From assembly GCA_036392935.1 (NCBI GenBank), contig DASVWZ010000184.1:1-32557 (forward strand): a DNA stretch of 32,557 nucleotides, given 5' to 3'. Positions 1 to 7,576 of this stretch are shown here, piece by piece (the first letter of the stretch is position 1; every line of letters starts with the position of its first letter). Under the pieces are notes generated by a model. The model did not search any database. It had not been told where the DNA came from and saw only the letters and a program-made list of their open reading frames with translations. A program made the translations under genes and the position numbers. The stretch is from DASVWZ01 sp036392935. Lineage in GTDB: Bacteria; Acidobacteriota; Terriglobia; Terriglobales; Acidobacteriaceae.

Positions 1-108
1 GCTTATAAGAGCCAGTTCAGCCCACAGGAGCGCGAGATGCTGAGTGGTGCCTCGAAGCTGCCCCTCGCGCCGGCAATCGACGAAGACGACCCTGGTCCCG
101 ACCGCTGA
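1..108 (+). CDS. C-terminal end of an unidentified protein (partial)
   Basis: The first frame is open from the window edge to a TGA at 106-108 and gives 35 residues, beginning AYKSQFSPQEREML and ending in an acidic, proline-containing tail (DEDDPGPDR). Such a tail is typical of a protein terminus. The gene enters from outside the window, so no domain can be named. It converges on the minus-strand GAF protein gene, which ends only 20 bp further on. It could be a chance open frame, because the stretch is short. Confidence 0.45.
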   Translation, partial: AYKSQFSPQEREMLSGASKLPLAPAIDEDDPGPDR

Positions 109-127
109 TTTCCAGTGAAATTGATTC

Positions 128-1102
128 CTAGTGAAATTTCAGATAGAGGGCAAGGCCGGTGAGTGCGGCCACGGCAATGGTGCCGATGGTATACATGTTC
201 CGCTCGAACCAGCTGTGTTCGCGCGGCGGCGCCGCGGTCAGAAAACTGGGCGCGAAAAAGGAGTTTGGCGGGGGTTCTTCACTCAGGCGCGCCGCTTCGC
301 ACTCGACGCAAAGCGTCCGCCCGGGAGAAACCGGAAATCCGCACGCGGAGCATTGTTTGGTGAAGGAGGTCTTAGCCGGTGCCTCAGTTGACGGCGTCGT
401 GGACGGCACCTCGGCCAACTCTGGAGCCTCGCCCGCTGAAGTTTTTTCGATCATGCTGGGCTGGGATTCTTCCTTTTGGTTACTGACCGATACCGGTTGT
501 ACCGCGATCAGCCCCCGGTCCAGCACCAACCGCGCCGCGCTGGCCTGGTCCAATGCTATGACCACGCACTGCGACAACCATTCAAGCGAGCTGGCATCCC
601 GCTCTTCGAAGGCATAAGGCCGTTCCGATAGCAGTTCGAAGATTCCCAGGGCAATATCATCGCGCAACAACGGCGCGACCATGACTGAACGAATGCCAAG
701 CGCAGAGCAACCATCGCGGTTCACCCGCGGGTCCTGCTCGGCATTATCGCAACGCAAAAGTTCCTTCAACCTCAGACTCTGCCCGGTCAGGCCTTCATCG
801 ATATGCAGGGCGGTTCCCACTCGCAGGGCTTCGCCAACGCTGGCACGGCAGATCACCTTGCCATTCTCGATCAGCGCAATCATCACGCCCGACGCTCCTG
901 TAACGAAATGCGCCCGCTCGGCCAGCAACTGCAGCGCGGCGCGCATATCGCGCTCGGCCAAACCGCTCAGCGATTTCCGGTGATCGTCGAGAAGTGGCGG
1001 CAGCGGATGAGTGGCAGCCAGTGCGGCAAAATTGCCTGCGATCGGGGCCCCGGCGGTTGGCGATGGAGCGATCCCGCCGCCAACAATGGAGTATTGGTCC
1101 AT
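128..1102 (-). CDS. GAF domain protein with zinc ribbon and C-terminal membrane anchor
   Basis: This 324-residue protein has three visible parts. Residues about 45-190 look like a GAF domain, with the pattern of a small-molecule sensor (ASGVMIALIENGKVICRAS, then DEGLTGQSL and SVMVAPLL). Residues 190-248 form a Pro/Ser/Thr/Glu-rich linker. Residues 251-268 hold a CxxC-x10-CxxC zinc ribbon (C251, C254, C265, C268), and residues about 304-322 form one hydrophobic segment four residues from the end. That arrangement suggests a tail-anchored protein with its sensor domain in the cytoplasm. No enzymatic output domain is present, so it probably works through a partner. It lies downstream of the permease gene on the same strand (about 93 bp gap). 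The ATG at 1102 has no obvious Shine-Dalgarno sequence. The ligand is unknown. Confidence 0.8.
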   Translation of the reverse strand: MDQYSIVGGGIAPSPTAGAPIAGNFAALAATHPLPPLLDDHRKSLSGLAERDMRAALQLLAERAHFVTGASGVMIALIENGKVICRASVGEALRVGTALHIDEGLTGQSLRLKELLRCDNAEQDPRVNRDGCSALGIRSVMVAPLLRDDIALGIFELLSERPYAFEERDASSLEWLSQCVVIALDQASAARLVLDRGLIAVQPVSVSNQKEESQPSMIEKTSAGEAPELAEVPSTTPSTEAPAKTSFTKQCSACGFPVSPGRTLCVECEAARLSEEPPPNSFFAPSFLTAAPPREHSWFERNMYTIGTIAVAALTGLALYLKFH

Positions 1103-1195
1103 GAGAGTTGAGTTTTGGAGATTCTGGCTGGAGTTTCGCTCGCCCAGTTGCGCGTGTCAAGCAAAAGCTGCGGCCGGCGGTGTCCAAAGTGCGTG

Positions 1196-2443
1196 CTAAT
1201 TCCCGACCCAAGCCAGCCACAAGCAGCCGGTTAGAAGGGTCGCGACGGTGATGGGCACGCCAACCTTTATATAGTCCCAGAAACCGACCTTCACTTCCGC
1301 AGCGGCGGTTTCGACCACAATAATGTTAGCCACGCTGCCGGTAATCGTCAGATTGCCGGCCAAAGTCGAAGCCATCGCCAACGCAAGCCACGCCTGATGG
1401 GTATTGGTAAAGCCAGGCACGAGAGTTTTCAACAGCATCACCGCCGGAACATTGCTGACGACATTGCTCAAGATAGCCACCAGAACCGCGAACGGCCCTA
1501 ATCGTTGCAGGTTCCAATGTTCAGCCAGCTTCAGAATTTTGCCGACGATGCCGGCATTCTCCGCGCCACCGATAATCAGAAATAATCCGACAAAGAACAC
1601 CAGCAGCCCCCAGTCAACGTCCTGATACAACTTCTTGGAATCAAGCGTGCGCGAAATCAGCAACGCCGCCGCGCCCAACGCGGCCATCATGGCAGGAGGC
1701 ACGCCCAGGAAAAATCCAATCACCACACCGGTCACAACAATCACCGGCTTCGTGAGTTTCGAGAGATCAAGCGGCGGAAGGGAAATCTGTTTTTCGTCCG
1801 GTAGCCGTTCCGCCAGGTCTCGCGCGTGGATCCAGTGCAGTACCAGCCAATCGATGAACAGGCCTGCCACAGCGACAGGCCCGAGGTGCAGCAGAAAATC
1901 CCGGTACCCGATGCCGGAAAACGACCCGATCAGCATGTTCTGCGGATTGCCCGTGATCGTCGCCACGCTGCCGATGTTCGATGCAGTTGAAACCGCGAGC
2001 AGATAAGGCAGCGGCCGCACACCGAATTGCCTGGTAATGCTCAACACCAGCGGGACCATCACCAGGCAAACAATGTCGTTCACAAAAAATGCCGAGAGCA
2101 GCCCGCAGGCAAAAATCACCGCCGGCAAAAGATGATTCGCCTTCAGTCTGCTGAGTACGAATCCTGCATTCCACTCGAAGAACCCAACCAGATGCAAATT
2201 GCCGACGATCAACATCATGGAAAAGAGCAGAACCAGGGTAGAAAAATCGATGAACTGCAGCGCATCCTGGGTTCCGATGATGCGGAACCCAAACATGGCC
2301 ACCGCGCCAATAATCGCCGCGCCTGTGCGATCGATCTTTAGTCCCGGAAACTTTCCCAGTGAAAATACCAGGTAACTGGCAAGGAAGATGACGTAGGCAG
2401 CGGCGGTCTGACTTTCCGACAGAACTTGCGGCGGAATATGCAT
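1196..2443 (-). CDS. ArsB/NhaD/SLC13-superfamily membrane permease
   Basis: This 415-residue polytopic membrane protein has about ten to twelve hydrophobic segments. It shows the inverted-repeat signature of the ion-transporter superfamily (ArsB, NhaD, CitM, DASS): an FFVND stretch near residue 120 followed by NIGSVATITGNPQNMLIG near 156-173, then a second half with SNVVSNVPAVMLL and LAGNLTITGSVANIIV. Family members move anions (arsenite, dicarboxylates, citrate, sulfate) or exchange Na+/H+; the substrate cannot be read from sequence. It lies 67 bp downstream of the phoU-like gene on the same strand, after phoB and phoR, so an oxyanion such as phosphate or arsenate/arsenite is worth considering, but this is inference. 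Length fits the family. The ATG at 2443 has only a weak GGCGGG upstream. Confidence 0.85.
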   Translation of the reverse strand: MHIPPQVLSESQTAAAYVIFLASYLVFSLGKFPGLKIDRTGAAIIGAVAMFGFRIIGTQDALQFIDFSTLVLLFSMMLIVGNLHLVGFFEWNAGFVLSRLKANHLLPAVIFACGLLSAFFVNDIVCLVMVPLVLSITRQFGVRPLPYLLAVSTASNIGSVATITGNPQNMLIGSFSGIGYRDFLLHLGPVAVAGLFIDWLVLHWIHARDLAERLPDEKQISLPPLDLSKLTKPVIVVTGVVIGFFLGVPPAMMAALGAAALLISRTLDSKKLYQDVDWGLLVFFVGLFLIIGGAENAGIVGKILKLAEHWNLQRLGPFAVLVAILSNVVSNVPAVMLLKTLVPGFTNTHQAWLALAMASTLAGNLTITGSVANIIVVETAAAEVKVGFWDYIKVGVPITVATLLTGCLWLAWVGN

Positions 2444-2510
2444 CCCGCCAGCAGCATAGCAGGTGACCGAGTACCGGCAGACTGAAAACCCGAACGGTGC
2501 GCCGACTGCC

Positions 2511-3308
2511 CTATTTCTGCCCTTGGCCCTGCTGCTTCAGCCACTCCAGGAACATCTTTTCGATGGGCTTATCGTATTCCATCAAAACGTGGCGTATGGT
2601 GTGTCCGCTGACGAAGTGGCAGACCTCTTCCGCCAGATTTTTCGCGTGGTCGCCGGCTCGTTCGAGCGACTGCGTCATAAAGATAACTTGCAGGCTCGCC
2701 TGCCGCTGCACATTCTGCGGGTTCTCGATGTGCCGAAGAAAAATCAAATTGCGCAGCCGATCCATCTCGGCGTCGGCGCGCAGCACATCGACCGCCTTTT
2801 TCACATCTCGCGTAGCGAAGGCCGCGCCCACATCGGAAAGCATTTTTTCGAGCGCAGTTGCCATATGGGTCAGGTCGCGGGCGTCCTGCGAATCGATGCT
2901 GCGTCCGGCCGCTTGGGCGCTGCTTGAAAAACTCAGCAGCAGGTCGCCGATGCGCTCCAGGCCGATCATGAATTTCATGCAGGCCAGCAGTTCACGCGCT
3001 TCGTTATCGTTGACCTTGGTGATGGCTACAGTTACGCCGTCGTCGATCTCGCGGTCCAGTCCGTCAAGCTCTTTCTCGCGCTCGCGGATGGTGTTCAACG
3101 GCGCAGAAGCTCCCGTGGCAATACCTTCCGCCGCCGCCGCTGCGGCTTCCTTGGCGACTTCGCACGCGCGGATCGTCCGCTGCACTAAATGCGCGTAGGA
3201 GTTCGACCCAGAAAGGTTCATGGGCTGGGCGCTCACGCTGGCCTCCTCCGAAGCAATGGCAGCATTTTCCCCGTTCCTCTTCGCCTGCCGGGTTGAACTG
3301 ACGGACAC
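2511..3308 (-). CDS. phoU: PhoU-like phosphate signalling regulator
   Basis: The protein is 265 residues from a GTG at 3308. It shows the two symmetric three-helix PhoU repeats, each with its family signature: MIGLERIGDLLL in the first half and QSLERAGDHAKNLAEEV in the second. PhoU proteins bind metal clusters at the membrane and help repress the Pho kinase when phosphate is plentiful. Position supports this role: phoB and phoR are directly upstream on the same strand, with about 90 bp before this gene. No pst transporter genes are in the window; the only transporter is the ArsB/NhaD-like permease downstream. The first 29 residues are low-complexity, and an ATG at 3221 would give a 236-residue protein closer to the usual length. 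Neither start has a clear ribosome binding site. Confidence 0.88.
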   Translation of the reverse strand: MSVSSTRQAKRNGENAAIASEEASVSAQPMNLSGSNSYAHLVQRTIRACEVAKEAAAAAAEGIATGASAPLNTIREREKELDGLDREIDDGVTVAITKVNDNEARELLACMKFMIGLERIGDLLLSFSSSAQAAGRSIDSQDARDLTHMATALEKMLSDVGAAFATRDVKKAVDVLRADAEMDRLRNLIFLRHIENPQNVQRQASLQVIFMTQSLERAGDHAKNLAEEVCHFVSGHTIRHVLMEYDKPIEKMFLEWLKQQGQGQK

Positions 3309-3398
3309 AGCATAAGAATAGGTGCTTTTGTTCGGCTACGTGTTAAAAGCTGGTAAATTCTGCCTTCTGCGGCGGATTGTTTGGTCCGGCGTGCCGTC

Positions 3399-5123
3399 TC
3401 AAACTTCCACCGGCGTCCGCACCGCCAGCGGAAGCGTGAACAAAAACACCGATCCGTGATTCAGCTCGCTTTCCGCCCGAATCGTTCCCCCGTGCGCCAG
3501 CACAATGTGCTTCGCGATCGCCAAACCCAGCCCCGTCCCGCCCGATTCGCGCGACCGCGCCTTATCCACCCGGTAAAATCGCTCGAATAATCGCGGCAAA
3601 TGCTCCGACGGAATTCCCGGCCCAAAATCCTGAACAAAGAATTCCACTCCGTGCTGCGACTGGCGCGCGCCCAGCGCGACCTTCCCTCCCGACCCGCCGT
3701 ACTTCAGCGCATTGTCCAGCAAATTGGAGAAGACCTGATGAATCGCTTCCCGGTCGGCGCTCACCGGCTCGGTAGCGCTACGCTCCACGCGCAATTCAAT
3801 GCCATGAACGCGGGCAATTTCGCCAAAACTTTCTACCGCCTCCCGCAACAGATCGTCCGGAGCAACTGGCTGCGTGTCGAACCTGTGCTCGCCCGATTCC
3901 ACCCGCGCCAGCGTAAGCAGATCTTCGGTGAGCCGCGACATCCGGTTGGCGTTCTTACGGATGATCTCCAGAAATTCCCTTACCTGGCTATTGTCCGTCG
4001 ACACATCGAGCAGTGTTTCCGAGTATCCCTGAATCGAAGTCAGCGGCGTCCGCAGCTCGTGAGAAACGTTGGCAATAAAATCGCGCCGGGTTTTTTCTAC
4101 GCGTTCAGTCTCGGTCAGATCGCGCAACACCGCGACCGCCCCACCGCCGGGCAACGGCGCAGCGGTCACATCGAATGTTCGCCCCGGAAAAATCGAAGTG
4201 GCCCTCGCCTGCGAAGCTTCGCCGGCCGCACTGGCTTCCTGCACTGCGCGCAGAAAATCCGGATCGCGCACGGTCTCGACCAGCGGCGCATTCAGCCGAG
4301 TGTGCCGCAGCCGGTCCATGCTTCGATTGGCCCACTGCACCCGGCCATCGGGGCCAACCGCAATCACGGCATCGCGCATGCTGTTCAGCAGCGTCTCCAA
4401 CTCGCGCTGGCTGTTCTCCAAAGCTTGAAAGTTCGATTCCACCTGGCGCGCGGTTTTATCGAGCGCCGCCGCCACCTGGCCAATCTCATCGAGCGAGCTT
4501 TCCGCGATTCGGGCGGTCAAGTCGCCGGCCGCAATGCGATCCGCAAATCGAACGATTCGCCGCAGGCGTCCGGAAATCGACAACGCCGCCGTCCCCGACA
4601 CCAAAAGCGCAATCAGAAACGTAATCCCCGAAGCCAGCAGCACCGCCCGCCGCACCCGGCTTACCCGCGCTTGCACCTCGGTCAAAGGATAAGAAAACCG
4701 CACCGCACCGCCTGCGACCGGTGCTGCCACATAAAGAAATGGAACCGACAAGCCCTCGCCGTTCCGCGCATCCGCGCCAATCTGTCCATGCAGCGCCGCG
4801 GCGAACTCCGGCCGGGAAGCTTCATTCTCCATCTGCACTGGATCAGTTTGCGAGTCCGCCAAAACTTTCCCGCTCGCATCGATGATCGTAGCCCTGGCGC
4901 CGGCTGCATGTGCCTCCTGCGAAGCTACATCCTGCACATTGCTTTTCTGGTCGTAGTTAACCCGGTTGGCAAAGAGGAGGGTTTTTTCGGTGAGATTGCG
5001 TTGAATATCCTGCCGTAGGGGATTCTCCCACGTCCGCCGGATCGTCCAGTCAAAAGTTGCCGTTGCCGCAATGATTCCCAGCGCGAGCGCGCCCAGCAAT
5101 TTCAAAAAAACGCGGTTCGTCAC
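3399..5123 (-). CDS. phoR: PhoR-type sensor histidine kinase
   Basis: This 574-residue membrane kinase is the partner of the PhoB-type regulator whose gene it overlaps by 4 bp (GTGA). Domains in order: a transmembrane segment at about 6-24, an extracytoplasmic region at about 30-155, a second transmembrane segment at about 160-182, HAMP at about 183-236, a PAS-like domain at about 238-340 (LLNSMRDAVIAVGPDGRV), HisKA with H355 in SHELRTP, and a HATPase_c domain with N box SNLLDNALKYG (466-476), DFGPGIP (499-505) and GGTGLGLAIAKH. All catalytic features are present. Unlike E. coli PhoR it has a sizeable periplasmic domain, so it may sense an external signal as well as responding to PhoU. The GTG start is set by coupling to the upstream gene. 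Confidence 0.93.
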   Translation of the reverse strand: MTNRVFLKLLGALALGIIAATATFDWTIRRTWENPLRQDIQRNLTEKTLLFANRVNYDQKSNVQDVASQEAHAAGARATIIDASGKVLADSQTDPVQMENEASRPEFAAALHGQIGADARNGEGLSVPFLYVAAPVAGGAVRFSYPLTEVQARVSRVRRAVLLASGITFLIALLVSGTAALSISGRLRRIVRFADRIAAGDLTARIAESSLDEIGQVAAALDKTARQVESNFQALENSQRELETLLNSMRDAVIAVGPDGRVQWANRSMDRLRHTRLNAPLVETVRDPDFLRAVQEASAAGEASQARATSIFPGRTFDVTAAPLPGGGAVAVLRDLTETERVEKTRRDFIANVSHELRTPLTSIQGYSETLLDVSTDNSQVREFLEIIRKNANRMSRLTEDLLTLARVESGEHRFDTQPVAPDDLLREAVESFGEIARVHGIELRVERSATEPVSADREAIHQVFSNLLDNALKYGGSGGKVALGARQSQHGVEFFVQDFGPGIPSEHLPRLFERFYRVDKARSRESGGTGLGLAIAKHIVLAHGGTIRAESELNHGSVFLFTLPLAVRTPVEV

Positions 5124-5812
5124 TTCGGGGCCTCAAACCGGTAACCGGCGCCGCGCACCGTCTTCAGATATCGCGGATTCTCCGGGTCCGGCTCGATCTT
5201 TTCCCGGATTCGCCGCACATACACATCGACCGAACGCGGCGTCACGTACGCCGTGTCCCGCCAAACCGAATCGAGCAGTTGATCGCGGGTGAAAACCCGG
5301 CCCAGATGACGCGCAAAATAATCGAGCAAACGAAACTCGGTGGCAGTCGTCGTCACCACCTGGCCGTTCACCGTCAACGTCATGGCCGGCGGATCGATCT
5401 CCAGGTCGCCGATGCGCAGCGGCGTTTGCGCCAGCGGACGCTCAAACCGCCGCAGCACCGCCTTCACCCGCGCCACCATCTCCCGCGGGCTGAAAGGCTT
5501 GGGAATGTAATCGTCCGCTCCCAGCTCCAGCCCCAAAATTCGATCCGCTTCGCCACTTTTCGCGGTCAAAAAAATCACCGGCACCGAGGCCATCTGCGGG
5601 GTTTGGCGAATCTGCCGGCAAAGTTCGAGCCCGTCTTTGCCCGGGACCATGATGTCCAACAAAAACAATGCCGGACGCGCCCGCGCCGCCTCGGCGACCA
5701 CGGTGTTGCCGGTGGTAAATAATTTGACCGAAAAGCCTGCGCCCTCCAGATGATGGCGCACCAGCCGTGAAATATCCGGATCGTCCTCGACCACAAAGAT
5801 GCTTGGTTTCAC
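5120..5812 (-). CDS. phoB: PhoB-type (OmpR family) response regulator
   Basis: This 230-residue regulator has a receiver domain at 1-120 with acidic pocket E9/D10/D11, phospho-acceptor D53 (LLDIMVPG), T83 and K105. It is followed by an OmpR/PhoB winged helix at about 130-228 (DYFARHLGRVFTRDQLLDSVW, then the wing region GAGYRFEAPK, quoted in part). In PhoB proteins the phosphorylated dimer binds pho boxes and activates phosphate-starvation genes. It is the first gene of the phoB-phoR-phoU set. The start is a GTG at 5812 preceded by a poor Shine-Dalgarno sequence. The 228 bp upstream is shared with the divergent cytochrome c gene. OmpR-family regulators are alike, so the PhoB name rests mainly on linkage to PhoR and PhoU. 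Confidence 0.9.
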   Translation of the reverse strand: MKPSIFVVEDDPDISRLVRHHLEGAGFSVKLFTTGNTVVAEAARARPALFLLDIMVPGKDGLELCRQIRQTPQMASVPVIFLTAKSGEADRILGLELGADDYIPKPFSPREMVARVKAVLRRFERPLAQTPLRIGDLEIDPPAMTLTVNGQVVTTTATEFRLLDYFARHLGRVFTRDQLLDSVWRDTAYVTPRSVDVYVRRIREKIEPDPENPRYLKTVRGAGYRFEAPK

Positions 5813-5879
5813 GCAGATATTGTAATTGGCGCGGGCAAGTTGCGGCGGGTTTTGCCGGGAATGCGGTGAACTTCATGCC

Positions 5880-5893
5880 GTGACATGGGTCAC
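5880..5893. promoter_or_regulatory. GTGAC-N4-GTCAC inverted repeat, possible operator
   Basis: A perfect 5-bp inverted repeat with a 4-bp spacer (GTGAC ATGG GTCAC) lies 68 bp upstream of phoB and 148 bp upstream of the cytochrome c start, in the divergent intergenic region. Its geometry resembles Crp/Fnr-family sites (half-sites around a 4-6 bp centre), but the half-site is not the canonical FNR or CRP sequence. The assignment is inference. Confidence 0.35.
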
Positions 5894-6040
5894 AGCAGAG
5901 GCAACTCATTTCCGATAAAAATAATGACAGGTGAAAGAGCTGCGTTCTTTTTCAAATTAAGGTCCGAGGGGCAATCGCCTCCAAAGCCATCATGTTTCAA
6001 GCTGCTTTTTCGCCAAACTACATATAAAGGAAGCGAAATC

Positions 6041-6358
6041 ATGAAGAAAGTATCCGTTCTATTAACGATGGTGCTGGCCATTGCCCTGGTTCTGTTCGTT
6101 GTTATGCCCGGTCTTTCCTGGGCCGACGATGGAGCCGCAACCTACAAAGCGAAGTGCGCAGCCTGCCACGGCGCGGACGCAGCCGGCAAACCGGCCGCCA
6201 AGATCCCCAGCCTGATCAGTGACGATGTAAAGAAGATGTCGGATGCCGATATCGCCAAGCAGGTCTCCGAGACCGCAAAGCACCCCGCCCCGGTCAAAGG
6301 CCTTGCCGCCGACGATGTGAAGGCAGTCGTGACCTACATCCGCACGCTGCAGAAGTAA
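6041..6358 (+). CDS. Small secreted monohaem cytochrome c
   Basis: This 105-residue protein begins with a Sec signal peptide (MKKVSVLLTM, hydrophobic core to about residue 25, likely cleavage after SWA at 28). It carries one haem c motif, C39-A-A-C42-H43, followed by the ICHG-like GADAAGK stretch and a C-terminal helix VVTYIRTLQK typical of class I cytochromes c. It should be a periplasmic electron carrier. The usual distal methionine ligand before the last helix is missing: that region reads AKHPAPVKGLAADD, with H81 as a possible substitute. The ATG at 6041 is chosen because AAGGAAG lies 8-14 bases upstream and the signal peptide starts there; the frame is open further upstream but encodes no plausible leader. 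A strong terminator follows 30 bp after the stop, so it is probably monocistronic. Confidence 0.92.
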   Translation: MKKVSVLLTMVLAIALVLFVVMPGLSWADDGAATYKAKCAACHGADAAGKPAAKIPSLISDDVKKMSDADIAKQVSETAKHPAPVKGLAADDVKAVVTYIRTLQK

Positions 6359-6387
6359 GCGATCTAGAAGTCGAAACGTAGCGAAAA

Positions 6388-6435
6388 GCCCAGGTTCGCG
6401 CCCGAGAAATCAGCCGCGGACCCGGGCAATTTTCG
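6388..6435 (+). terminator. Intrinsic terminator of the cytochrome c gene
   Basis: Arms at 6388-6400 and 6415-6427 form a 13-position stem with one A-C mismatch and one G-T wobble. The loop is 14 nt, and AATTTTCG follows directly. The hairpin starts 30 bp after the cytochrome stop codon. Confidence 0.75.
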
Positions 6436-6660
6436 TTCCGGAAGTTAATACTTTTCCCGAGTGACATCCAAGCCCGCCGTGGTTATTACGCGCCCACCCC
6501 CAAAGACACTCAACCTGCAAGCCCGCTCAGCAAGAATCACTAAGGCGACTGTGACCAACACCCTTGACCTCGCTCCCCATTCTGGCCGATCATTGGTTAG
6601 GGCACCCTCTGGAACGCCGGACACATTCCGCACGATCCCAAGGCGCTAGATGGACCAAGG

Positions 6661-6702
6661 GTTAACTAACGACTGATGACTGATGACTAATGACTAACTC
6701 CT
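6661..6702. repeat. Heptamer tandem repeat (consensus NATGACT)
   Basis: Read in sevens from 6661 the units are GTTAACT, AACGACT, GATGACT, GATGACT, AATGACT and a degenerate AACTCCT. Five units keep the ACT ending. Related heptamers occur at 29401-29421, also in a gene-free stretch. Confidence 0.75.
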
Positions 6703-6734
6703 TTGTTTTCTAGATTTTGACTGTTTTTGCCCTT

Positions 6735-6793
6735 TAGAATCAGGATTTTACGAGGAATCGCAAAAATCGGCCCAATAGAATCAAGATTTTACG
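6735..6793. repeat. 18-bp direct repeat, two copies 41 bp apart
   Basis: TAGAATCAGGATTTTACG at 6735-6752 recurs as TAGAATCAAGATTTTACG at 6776-6793 with one mismatch. Both copies lie upstream of the thiE-family gene in a locally AT-rich segment. They could be paired regulator sites or remnants of an intergenic element. Confidence 0.7.
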
Positions 6794-6912
6794 CAAAATG
6801 GGGGCCTAAAAATTTGTTAGATAATAGTAAACACCGCATCCAACTGACTCCTCCGACAAGCGCAGCGGGAGGATGGCTTTTGAGAGACTGCGACTCCGCC
6901 CTACAATGACAC

Positions 6913-7566
6913 TTGCTTCTCTACTACATCACCGACCGCAAGCGGTTTCCCGGCGACGAGACGGCGCGGCGCGAGGCGCTGCTAAAAAAAATTGCCCAGG
7001 CAGCACAAAACGGCGTCGATTTCATCCAGCTTCGCGAGAAGGATCTTTCCGGACGTGAACTTGAATTGCTGGCAAACGACGCAGTTCGAGCCGTTCGGGA
7101 AAATTCCCCAGCCGCAGCTCAAACGACGCGGATTCTGATCAATTCGCGAACGGACATCGCACTGGTCAGCGGAGCCGACGGAGTTCATCTTCCGGCTGAT
7201 GACATCAGCCCCGGAGATGTGCGATCGATCTGGTCGAAAGCCGCGGCGCGTTGCGGGCGAACGAGCACGCCGCCGCTTATCACGTTATCGTGTCACTCGG
7301 AGCACGAAGTCGCGAAGGCCGCTTCTGGCGGCGCGGATTACGCGATCTTTGCACCGGTATTTGAAAAGCTCGGAGCGCCGAGCATGACTGGCGCTGGGCT
7401 CGACGCCTTACAAACTGCCTGCCAGCAGTCGATCCCGGTTCTGGCGCTGGGCGGAGTCACTCTTGAAAATGCAACGACATGCGTTCAAGCCGGAGCAGTT
7501 GGAATCGCAGCCATCCGGCTATTTCAGGAAAACGAAATTACCGACGTCATAAAGCGATTGCGATGA
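6913..7566 (+). CDS. thiE: Thiamine-phosphate synthase family protein (ThiE/TenI)
   Basis: This 217-residue TIM-barrel protein has the ThiE/TenI landmarks: YYITDR at the N-terminus, DFIQLREKDL at 37-45 (pyrimidine-site QLR.KD), INSRTDIAL at 76-84, GVHLPADD at 90-97, ADYAIFAPVF at 141-150, and the phosphate-binding ALGGVTLENA at 178-187. ThiE joins hydroxymethylpyrimidine diphosphate to thiazole phosphate to make thiamine phosphate; TenI homologues instead isomerise the thiazole. The middle segment LSCHS replaces the usual STH motif and NSRTD replaces NDR.D, so the choice between ThiE and TenI is open. The start is TTG at 6913: an in-frame TGA at 6907-6909 excludes anything further upstream, and the nearby ATG at 6906 is in another frame. 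No thiamine neighbours or TPP riboswitch are visible. Confidence 0.85.
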   Translation: MLLYYITDRKRFPGDETARREALLKKIAQAAQNGVDFIQLREKDLSGRELELLANDAVRAVRENSPAAAQTTRILINSRTDIALVSGADGVHLPADDISPGDVRSIWSKAAARCGRTSTPPLITLSCHSEHEVAKAASGGADYAIFAPVFEKLGAPSMTGAGLDALQTACQQSIPVLALGGVTLENATTCVQAGAVGIAAIRLFQENEITDVIKRLR

Positions 7567-7576
7567 CGAATCGAAG

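Larger units (their letters stand above)
6359..6912. other. 554-bp gene-free stretch between cytochrome c and thiE
   Basis: This stretch holds the cytochrome terminator (6388-6435), then about 220 bp in which I see nothing convincing. Two overlapping 62-codon open frames on opposite strands there lack ribosome binding sites and family resemblance. After that come a heptamer repeat (6661-6702) and an AT-rich segment with an 18-bp direct repeat (6735-6793). The last 100 bp must contain the thiE promoter; TTAGATAAT near 6817-6825 is a possible -10 region. Confidence 0.6.

Noticed and set aside
3600..5018. 472-codon open frame on the plus strand
   Set aside because: It lies antisense to phoR; its His/Arg-rich translation has no domain and no ribosome binding site. 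It is a by-product of GC-rich codon bias.
5965..6015. Possible GEMM-like (c-di-GMP/cGAMP) riboswitch upstream of the cytochrome c gene, from GGGGCAA and CAAAGCC strings
   Set aside because: The P2 stem between the two strings would be only 7 nt and the conserved GGTAGGTAGCGGGG half is absent.
6445..6649. Two overlapping 62-codon frames on opposite strands after the cytochrome gene
   Set aside because: There is no ribosome binding site, no family resemblance, and each is a mirror of the other.
6820..6912. TPP riboswitch before the thiE-family gene
   Set aside because: The conserved CUGAGA and paired-stem strings of the THI box are not present in the leader.
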